Source: Desulfomicrobiaceae bacterium (GTDB lineage: Bacteria > Desulfobacterota > Desulfovibrionia > Desulfovibrionales > Desulfomicrobiaceae). From it: a stretch of 20,694 nt of DNA. Where the stretch lies: positions 1 through 20,694 of the forward strand of contig DPEO01000137.1 of NCBI GenBank assembly GCA_003530935.1, written 5' to 3'. Positions 15,197-20,694 of the stretch are shown here, piece after piece. Under the pieces are notes generated by a model. It did not search any database and had not been told where the DNA came from. It worked only from the letters and a program-made list of their open reading frames with translations. The translations under genes were made by a program, and so were the position numbers. How positions within the stretch are numbered: the stretch's first letter is position 1; each line of letters starts with the position of its first letter.

Positions 15197-16041
15197 ACCT
15201 CTTGGTGCGCTTGGCGCGCTTCGTGAAAATCGAACACTCGGTCTTTGCGCTGCCCTTCGCCTACATGGGCATGCTCTGGCACGCCCAGCCGTGGCCCGGC
15301 TGGCGGGTCTTTGGGCTTTTGACCTTGGCCATGGTCATGGTGCGTGCCTTTGCCATGGGCATAAACCGCATCGTAGACCGGCATATCGACGCCCAAAACC
15401 CCCGCACCCAGAATCGGGAATTGGTGACAGGGGCCTTGAGCCTGCCGCAGGCGGCGGGGTTTGTGGCGGGGTGCGCCGTACTCTTTGTGGGGGCATGCGC
15501 CGGGCTCAATACCCTTTGTCTGGCGTTGGCGCCGTGTGCCCTGGCGTGGTCGGCCTTCTACAGCTTCACCAAGCGGTTTACCTCGGCATGCCACGTAGTG
15601 TTGGGTTCGGTCTTGGGGCTCGCCCCCATCGCGGGGTGGATCGCCGTGGCTCCCGAGTGGCATCCGGCGCCGGTGATCCTGGGGGTTGCGGTCGCCTTGT
15701 GGGTGGCGGGATTCGACATTCTCTACGCCTGTCAGGATGAGGATTTCGACCGTCAGAAGGGGCTGCACTCCATCCCCGCAGACTTCGGCATCCCGGCGGC
15801 CCTGCTGGTGGCCCGTCTCATGCACGCCGTGGCTGCGGTGCTCTTTGCGCTGGCGGGCTGGGCGGCAGGGGCAGGATGGATCTACGCCGCCTTTGTGGCG
15901 GTCGTGGGCGGAGTGCTCTGGGCGGAACACCGGGTGGTGACGCCGCAGGACCTCTCCCGAGTGAATTTGGCCTTTTTTACCATGAATGGATGTGTGGCCA
16001 TCGCGCTGGCGGTTGGTGCGGTGGTGGATTTGTTGTGGTGA
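15193..16041 (+). CDS. UbiA-family prenyltransferase, probably MqnP of menaquinone synthesis
   Basis: A 282-residue polytopic membrane protein of the UbiA superfamily, which transfers polyprenyl chains to aromatic acceptors. The two Asp-rich motifs are NRIVDRHIDAQNPRTQNRELVTG (NxxxDxxxD) and DILYACQDEDFDRQKGLHSIP (DxDxxD), on either side of about eight membrane helices. This form resembles the UbiA-like prenyltransferase MqnP associated with the futalosine pathway in anaerobic bacteria, rather than enteric UbiA or MenA. That reading is inference; the acceptor could still be 4-hydroxybenzoate or another ring. It overlaps tyrS by 4 bases and precedes thrC by 31 bases. Confidence 0.86.
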   Translation: MNLLVRLARFVKIEHSVFALPFAYMGMLWHAQPWPGWRVFGLLTLAMVMVRAFAMGINRIVDRHIDAQNPRTQNRELVTGALSLPQAAGFVAGCAVLFVGACAGLNTLCLALAPCALAWSAFYSFTKRFTSACHVVLGSVLGLAPIAGWIAVAPEWHPAPVILGVAVALWVAGFDILYACQDEDFDRQKGLHSIPADFGIPAALLVARLMHAVAAVLFALAGWAAGAGWIYAAFVAVVGGVLWAEHRVVTPQDLSRVNLAFFTMNGCVAIALAVGAVVDLLW

Positions 16042-16072
16042 CCCGTTGCAACGCACGTGAAGGAAGGATGCC

Positions 16073-17515
16073 ATGAGCCAGTTCCCCTCGTACCGCGGCC
16101 GGATGGAGTACCGTTGTCTGGGATGTCAGGAACGCTATTCCATCGATGAACTTCACTACACCTGTCCTTCGTGTGGCGGGGTATTCTTGTTGGAGGACAC
16201 CACCTTCGATGTCTTGCGGCAGCATGCGCCTGTCTGGTGGCGCAAGACCTTTGATGAACGCGCGGCCAGCAAGCGCACCGCCTTGCGGGGGATCTTCCGC
16301 TTCTACGAACTCATGGCTCCGGTGGTGGACGAAGAGCACATCGTCTACCTGGGCGAGGGCAATACTCCCATCGTGGAGGCCTCGTCGGCCCTTTCGCGCC
16401 AGGTGGGGCAGCGTTTCGCCTTCAAGAACGACGGCCAGAACCCTTCGGCCTCCTTCAAGGATCGTGGTATGGCCTGCGCCTTTTCCTACCTCAAGCGCTT
16501 GGTGGCGGTGCACGGCTGGAAGGAGGTCATCACGGTGTGCGCCTCCACGGGCGACACATCGGCGGCGGCAGCCTTGTATGCCGCCTACGTGGGCGATCCC
16601 ATCAAGAGTGTGGTGCTGCTGCCCAAAGGCAAGGTGACGGCGCAGCAGCTCTCCCAGCCCTTGGGAAGCGGCGCCCACGTGCTGGAGCTGCCCGGTGTTT
16701 TCGACGACTGCATGAAGGTGGTGGAGTACTTGGCCGAAAACTACCGGGTGGCCCTGCTCAACTCCAAGAACGCCTGGCGCATCCTCGGCCAGGAAAGCTA
16801 TGCCTTCGAGATCGCCCAGTGGTATGATTGGGACCTGGCCGGCAAGGCGGTGTTCGTGCCCATCGGCAACGCCGGCAACATCACCGCGGTCATGAGCGGG
16901 TTCCTGAAGCTGTATGACTTGGGTATCATCGAGCAGCTTCCACGGCTTTTTGGCGTGCAGTCCGAGCATGCGGACCCGGTATTCCAGTATTACGCCGCTT
17001 CCCCGGAGCATCGGAGCTTCGTTCCGGTGCGGGTGCGTCCTTCCGTGGCCCAGGCCGCCATGATCGGCAATCCCGTGTCCTTCCCCCGCGTGCGCGCCCT
17101 GGCGGAGCGTTACGAAAAAGAAGGCGGCGCCGGGGCCTTTCAGGTGGTGCAGGTGTCTGAGCAGGCCATCATCGAAAGCATGCTCCTGGCCAATCGTCAC
17201 GGCCACATCGCCTGCACTCAAGGAGGGGAATGTCTGGCAGGACTACTGCGGGCGCGGGAACTGGGGCTTGTGGAGCCGCAAGAGCTGGCGATCCTCGATG
17301 CCACGGCGCATGCCCTCAAGTTTGCGGGATTCCAGGATATGTATTTTTCCGGGACCTTGCCTGCAGAGTACAACATCACCCCCAACCCCGCGCTGGCCAA
17401 TCTCCCCAAGCCGGTCTTGGACGACGAGGCCAAGAGCCGACTGGCCGAGGACGAATACACCCGCACCGCTGCCGGGCGGGTTGTGGAAATTTTGGGACTT
17501 TCTGCGCGGCGGTAA
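16073..17515 (+). CDS. thrC: Threonine synthase with N-terminal zinc ribbon
   Basis: Threonine synthase converts O-phosphohomoserine to threonine with PLP. The 480-residue protein opens with a zinc ribbon, CLGC (15, 18) and CPSC (31, 34), then the PLP-dependent fold: the Schiff-base lysine in NPSASFKDRGM (Lys129), ASTGDTSAAAALYAAY, and a glycine-rich phosphate loop at PIGNAGNITA. Later segments include CTQGGECLAGLLRA and ITPNPALANL. The ribbon marks the plant/archaeal-like long form of the enzyme. AAGGAAGG lies about 5 bases before the ATG. It is the last gene of the long plus-strand run and is followed by a strong hairpin. Confidence 0.94.
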   Translation: MSQFPSYRGRMEYRCLGCQERYSIDELHYTCPSCGGVFLLEDTTFDVLRQHAPVWWRKTFDERAASKRTALRGIFRFYELMAPVVDEEHIVYLGEGNTPIVEASSALSRQVGQRFAFKNDGQNPSASFKDRGMACAFSYLKRLVAVHGWKEVITVCASTGDTSAAAALYAAYVGDPIKSVVLLPKGKVTAQQLSQPLGSGAHVLELPGVFDDCMKVVEYLAENYRVALLNSKNAWRILGQESYAFEIAQWYDWDLAGKAVFVPIGNAGNITAVMSGFLKLYDLGIIEQLPRLFGVQSEHADPVFQYYAASPEHRSFVPVRVRPSVAQAAMIGNPVSFPRVRALAERYEKEGGAGAFQVVQVSEQAIIESMLLANRHGHIACTQGGECLAGLLRARELGLVEPQELAILDATAHALKFAGFQDMYFSGTLPAEYNITPNPALANLPKPVLDDEAKSRLAEDEYTRTAAGRVVEILGLSARR

Positions 17516-17561
17516 GTCGGTATTCCAAGGGCGGCCGGGCAAATCGTCTGAAGGAACATTG

Positions 17562-17598
17562 GGGGGAAGCCTGTGGATTCAGGTTTCCCCCTTGTCTC
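17562..17598 (+). terminator. Intrinsic terminator after thrC
   Basis: GGGGGAAGCCTG (17562-17573) and CAGGTTTCCCCC (17580-17591) form a 12-bp stem with one G-U and a 6-base loop, followed by the weakly T-rich ttgtctcg. It starts 47 bases after the thrC stop and separates the long run from the riboswitch-controlled nrdGD unit. Confidence 0.75.
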
Positions 17599-17604
17599 GT
17601 GGAA

Positions 17605-17765
17605 TGCTTTGAGCTAGAGGTCTCTCGCTTTTGTGATTCCTTCAGGACAAGGCAAGTCCGGTGTAAGTCCGGCGCGGTGCTGCCTCTGTAACCCCCCAGG
17701 TGGGGAAGCCAGAAAACCATCCTGAAGCGCATTTCTGGAACCTGCCGGCGCTGGCGTCGGCATAC
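17605..17765 (+). promoter_or_regulatory. Cobalamin (B12) riboswitch upstream of nrdGD
   Basis: The conserved core is recognisable: a P3-like GTCCGGTGTAAGTCCGGC followed by CTGCCTCTGTAAC (compare CCGCCACTGTAA), then a hairpin CCCC/GGGG (17692-17695 with 17702-17705), and a B12-box-like GGAAGCCAGAAAACCATCC. An outer 8-bp perfect stem closes the aptamer, CTTCAGGA (17640-17647) with TCCTGAAG (17720-17727). Downstream is a 7-bp hairpin, GCCGGCG/CGTCGGC (17744-17761), whose loop CTGG (17751-17754) is exactly complementary to CCAG (17696-17699) in the aptamer loop, as expected for the L5-L13 kissing interaction. No U-tract follows, so control may be translational, though the Shine-Dalgarno itself is not obvious. 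Repression of nrdGD when B12 is plentiful is inference from family behaviour. Confidence 0.85.
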
Positions 17766-17791
17766 GGTGTCACCGAAAAAGACTACGCTGC

Positions 17792-18442
17792 ATGTCTTCT
17801 CCCTGGAACGCGGTGCGGGGCTTTGAGCGGGTGAGTCTGTGCGACTGGCCTGGACGGGTCTCTGCGGTGCTCTTTGTTGCCGGATGCCCATGGCGTTGCC
17901 CCACCTGCCACAACGCTGTCCTTGCCTGGCGTGCGCATCTCCTCGCCCCTTTGGACCGCGAGGCGACCCTGGCGGATCTGCGCCGACGGCGCTTGTGGTT
18001 GGACGGTTTGGTGGTGAGCGGCGGCGAGCCCACCGCAGCCCCGGAGCTTGAGGCGCTGCTTGAAGACGTGGCACGTCTCGGCCTGCCGGTGAAGCTCGAT
18101 ACCAACGGCAGCGATCCTGCCAGGCTTGAGGCGCTGCTTGCTGCCGGCCTGGTGGACACCGTGGCGGTGGACGTCAAAGGGCCGTGGTCGCGCTATCCGG
18201 AGCTGACAGGCCAGGCCGCTTCCTCCGAGGCGGTGGAGGCCTGGTTCGCCCGCATCTTCGCCATGGCGAAGCAAAAGCCGCAGCAGTTTCTCTTTCGCTG
18301 CACCCGTGTGCCCCAGCTCACCGAGGAGGATCTGGCGCAGGTGCGAAAACAGGTCCCGGAAATGTTCCCCGTCCATTGGCAGGAGTTCATCCCTCCTCGC
18401 CCAATACCTCTAGAGACTGAGTATGCCCAAACACATTCGTAA
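17792..18442 (+). CDS. nrdG: Anaerobic ribonucleotide reductase activating protein (radical SAM)
   Basis: NrdG uses S-adenosylmethionine and a 4Fe-4S cluster to install the glycyl radical on NrdD. The cluster motif is CPWRCPTC (CX3CX2C, Cys32/36/39), followed by SGGEPTAAPE, DTNGSDP and VAVDVKGPWSRYPELTG, all typical of the family. Length is 216 residues, in the larger NrdG class common in anaerobes. The ATG at 17792 lacks a good Shine-Dalgarno; GTG at 17813 within VRGFE is a possible alternative, since the conserved part starts there. It is 30 bases after the riboswitch hairpin and overlaps nrdD by 20 bases. Confidence 0.92.
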   Translation: MSSPWNAVRGFERVSLCDWPGRVSAVLFVAGCPWRCPTCHNAVLAWRAHLLAPLDREATLADLRRRRLWLDGLVVSGGEPTAAPELEALLEDVARLGLPVKLDTNGSDPARLEALLAAGLVDTVAVDVKGPWSRYPELTGQAASSEAVEAWFARIFAMAKQKPQQFLFRCTRVPQLTEEDLAQVRKQVPEMFPVHWQEFIPPRPIPLETEYAQTHS

Positions 18443-20483
18443 GCGTGACGGACGTATCGAGACCTGGTCGGTGGACCGCATCGCCCAGGCCATTTTCAAG
18501 GCCCTCAAGGCCAGCGGCATCAAGGATCCGTTGCTTGCAAAGCGTCTGGCCAGCAAGGTGGAAGCGCGACTCGCCGACGTGGACACTCCGGAGCAGGAAC
18601 TGGTGCAGGACACCGTGGAGCAGGTCCTCATGGAATCCCGGCTCTACGGGGTCGCCAAGCGCTATATCCTGTACCGTGAACAGCGGCGGCAGATCCGCAG
18701 CCAGAAGGCCGCATTTTTAGACATCACGCAGACCATCGACAGCTATCTCAACAAGTCCGATTGGCGGGTGAACGAAAACGCCAATCTCGCCCACTCCTTC
18801 CAGGGACTCATGCTCCACCTCTCCGGCTCCGTGCAGGCCCGCTACGCCCTGGAAAAATACCCGGAAGAGATCCGACAGGCCCATGAACACGGGTATTTCC
18901 ATATCCATGACCTCTCTTTCGGCCTGGCAGGATACTGTGCCGGCTGGTCCTTGCGGGATCTGCTTTTGGAGGGATTCAACCTCGAGGGCCGGTGCTCTTC
19001 CGGACCCGCCAAGCACTTCGACTCCATCCTGGGGCAGATGGTCAACTTCCTGGGCACCCTGCAAAACGAGTGGGCAGGCGCTCAGGCGTTCAACAACGTG
19101 GACACCTATCTTGCCCCGTTCGTGCGCCATGACCGCTTGACCTACGATGAAGTCAAACAGGCCATGCAGAAGTTCGTCTTCAACGTGAACACCACCTCTC
19201 GTTGGGGCGGACAGAGCCCGTTCACCAACCTCACCTTCGATCTGGTGCCGCCCAAGCATATCGCCGGGGAAGCGGTGATCCTCGGCGGAAAACTCCAGGA
19301 CTCCACGTATGGCGAGTATGCGGCGGAGATGGAGATGATCAACCGGGCCTTCCTGGAAGTCATGCTCGAAGGCGATTATCATGGCCGCATCTTTTCCTTC
19401 CCCATCCCCACGTACAACGTCACCGAAGACTTCCCGTGGGATTCCCCCGTGGGGGACCTGCTCCTTCGTCTGACCGCCAAATACGGCGCTCCGTACTTTC
19501 AGAACTTCATCAACTCCGACCTCAAGCCGGAAGACGTGCGCTCCATGTGCTGTCGGCTCCAGATGGATCTTCGGGAGCTGCGCAAACGCACCGGCGGGCT
19601 CTTCGGCGCGGGTGATCTCACCGGGTCCATCGGCGTGGTGACGCTTAATCTCCCCAAGCTGGCCTATCTCGCCCAAGGAGAGGAGGACTTCCTGGATCTG
19701 GTGCGCGAATATGCGGAGCTCGCCAAGGACTCTTTGGAGTTCAAGCGGAAGATGGTGCAGGACAACATGGACAAGGGGATGTTTCCGTTTTCAAGGCGGT
19801 ATCTCAAAAACGGCCTGCGCGGGCATTTCAGCACCATCGGCATCGTGGGCGGCCATGAGGCATGCCTGAACCTTCTGGGCAAGGGCATCGATACCGAAGC
19901 CGGCATGCGACTCATGCAGCGCACCCTGGAGTATCTGCGGGAGATGACGGTACGATTCCAGGAGGAGACCGGAAACCTCTACAACCTGGAGGCGACCCCG
20001 GCGGAGGGGACGAGCTACCGCCTGGCCAAGATCGACAAGGAACTCTATGCCGACATTCATGCATCCGGAAACGGCGTGCCATACTACACCAATTCCACGC
20101 TGCTTCCGGTAAACGCCACGGCGGACGTCTTCGAGGCCCTGGAGCATCAAAACAAGCTCCAGCCGCTCTATACGGGCGGAACGGTGTTCCATTGCTTTCT
20201 TGGGGAAGCCGTGCCGGACACGGGGGCGCTGCGTTCGTTTATCATGAAGGCTTTGTCCAAGACCCGGATCCCGTATCTTTCCATCACTCCGACGTTTTCC
20301 GTGTGCAAGGATCACGGATACCTTGCGGGAGAGCACCACACCTGTCCGACGTGTGGAGCGCCTGCGGAAGTCTATACTCGGGTGGTGGGATATTACCGAC
20401 CGGTGCAGCTCTGGAACAAGGGCAAGCAGGCGGAGTACAAGGACCGGAAGGTATACGCCATGGAGACGTGTTTGCAGGCGTAA
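18423..20483 (+). CDS. nrdD: Class III anaerobic ribonucleoside-triphosphate reductase
   Basis: NrdD reduces ribonucleotides to deoxyribonucleotides under anaerobic conditions through a glycyl radical. The 686-residue protein has an N-terminal ATP-cone (about 1-95), then the ten-stranded barrel with FNVNTTSRWGGQSPFTNLT, the active-site region MCCRL (Cys376/Cys377), GLFGAGDLTGSIGVVTLNLP, and a C-terminal zinc site (CKDHGYLAGEHHTCPTCG). The glycyl-radical loop RVVGYYRPVQLWNKGK contains Gly656, 31 residues from the end, as expected. It is translated after nrdG with an overlap. The enzyme needs no B12, which gives sense to the upstream riboswitch. Confidence 0.96.
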   Translation: MPKHIRKRDGRIETWSVDRIAQAIFKALKASGIKDPLLAKRLASKVEARLADVDTPEQELVQDTVEQVLMESRLYGVAKRYILYREQRRQIRSQKAAFLDITQTIDSYLNKSDWRVNENANLAHSFQGLMLHLSGSVQARYALEKYPEEIRQAHEHGYFHIHDLSFGLAGYCAGWSLRDLLLEGFNLEGRCSSGPAKHFDSILGQMVNFLGTLQNEWAGAQAFNNVDTYLAPFVRHDRLTYDEVKQAMQKFVFNVNTTSRWGGQSPFTNLTFDLVPPKHIAGEAVILGGKLQDSTYGEYAAEMEMINRAFLEVMLEGDYHGRIFSFPIPTYNVTEDFPWDSPVGDLLLRLTAKYGAPYFQNFINSDLKPEDVRSMCCRLQMDLRELRKRTGGLFGAGDLTGSIGVVTLNLPKLAYLAQGEEDFLDLVREYAELAKDSLEFKRKMVQDNMDKGMFPFSRRYLKNGLRGHFSTIGIVGGHEACLNLLGKGIDTEAGMRLMQRTLEYLREMTVRFQEETGNLYNLEATPAEGTSYRLAKIDKELYADIHASGNGVPYYTNSTLLPVNATADVFEALEHQNKLQPLYTGGTVFHCFLGEAVPDTGALRSFIMKALSKTRIPYLSITPTFSVCKDHGYLAGEHHTCPTCGAPAEVYTRVVGYYRPVQLWNKGKQAEYKDRKVYAMETCLQA

Positions 20484-20508
20484 GGCGCTTTCCGAAACGG
20501 ACAATCTG

Positions 20509-20554
20509 TACCATGCAAGAGGCCAGGGAAGTTCCCTGGCCTCTGTGCATGGTA
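20509..20554. terminator. Long inverted repeat between converging genes, probably a bidirectional terminator
   Basis: TACCATGCA-A-GAGGCCAGGGAA pairs with TTCCCTGGCCTC-TG-TGCATGGTA, giving 21 paired positions with a small internal asymmetry and a single central G. It follows the nrdD stop by 25 bases and precedes the stop of the minus-strand ORF by 14 bases. There is no clean U-tract on either side, so it may act through a very stable hairpin or protect 3' ends. Confidence 0.6.
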
Positions 20555-20568
20555 TGGCATGTGTTTCG

Positions 20569-20682
20569 TTAGCGGAGCACGCCCCCCATCAGTCCCATGG
20601 CGGCGCGAAAAACGCGGCGCAGCGTATGGGTGCGTCGGGGACGGAGTTTTTGGGTGGAGAGGAATACGGTTACTTCACGCAT
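20569..20682 (-). CDS. Small hypothetical ORF, or 3' end of a larger gene
   Basis: The frame ends with TAA at 20569-20571 and is open to the right edge. An internal ATG at 20682 has GAGG 5 bases upstream and would give a complete 37-residue basic protein, with an Arg-rich middle (KLRPRRTHTLRRVFRA) and a Gly/Met-rich hydrophobic tail (AMGLMGGVLR). Alternatively the window shows only the C-terminus of a longer protein. No family recognised. Confidence 0.45.
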   Translation of the reverse strand: MREVTVFLSTQKLRPRRTHTLRRVFRAAMGLMGGVLR

Positions 20683-20694
20683 GATAGCCTCGGT

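Noticed and set aside
17562..17591. The strong hairpin as part of the riboswitch
   Set aside because: It lies upstream of the aptamer closing stem, directly after thrC, and reads as that gene's terminator.
1..20694. tRNA genes, CRISPR arrays, IS elements, phage genes or attachment sites
   Set aside because: No cloverleaf with anticodon context, regularly spaced repeats, transposase or integrase motifs, or terminal inverted repeats were seen.

Overview
The window is a GC-rich stretch of a bacterial chromosome. The gene content (class III anaerobic ribonucleotide reductase, an MqnP-like prenyltransferase typical of the futalosine menaquinone route, RNase Y with a YmdB-type phosphoesterase, a zapA-6S RNA junction, a large Cache-HAMP-GAF kinase) suggests an anaerobic Desulfovibrionales-like bacterium (Desulfobacterota / former Deltaproteobacteria). 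This is inferred from protein character; no 16S or database comparison was possible. Nothing looks like a prophage, IS element, CRISPR array or tRNA gene.

Layout. 1-2690 (minus): a very large sensor histidine kinase, running off the left edge. 2906-6051 (minus): a tight four-gene operon, read from right to left as CDF metal exporter, MarR regulator, atypical lysophospholipid acyltransferase and type I asparaginase, with overlapping junctions. 6052-6203: an AT-rich divergent control region with two copies of a TTTTGA-N3-TCAAA palindrome. 6204-17515 (plus): a long co-directional run consisting of an unknown 94-residue protein, a TrpF-like barrel lacking the catalytic Cys, a YigZ/IMPACT protein, minC-minD-minE, glmU, a ZapB-like coiled coil, zapA, the 6S RNA gene, RNase Y, a YmdB-type phosphoesterase, tyrS, an MqnP-like prenyltransferase and threonine synthase, closed by a strong hairpin at 17562-17591. 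17605-20483: a cobalamin riboswitch followed by nrdG and nrdD. 20509-20554: a long inverted repeat between converging genes, then a small or partial minus-strand ORF at the right edge.

How the genes fit together. The centre is a growth and division block: MinCDE positions the septum, ZapA and the ZapB-like protein act on the Z-ring, GlmU makes UDP-GlcNAc for peptidoglycan and LPS, and 6S RNA and RNase Y adjust transcription and RNA turnover. The left operon couples metal export to its likely MarR regulator and carries two metabolic enzymes with no obvious link to metals. On the right, B12 is predicted to repress the B12-independent ribonucleotide reductase, which implies a B12-dependent class II enzyme elsewhere in the genome.

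No wholly new system is evident. The observations most worth checking are the riboswitch-nrdGD arrangement with a visible candidate kissing loop, the TrpF homologue that has lost hallmark active-site residues, the paired palindromes in front of the metal/MarR operon, and the acyltransferase with HX4E and FPQTTR in place of HX4D and FPEGTR.
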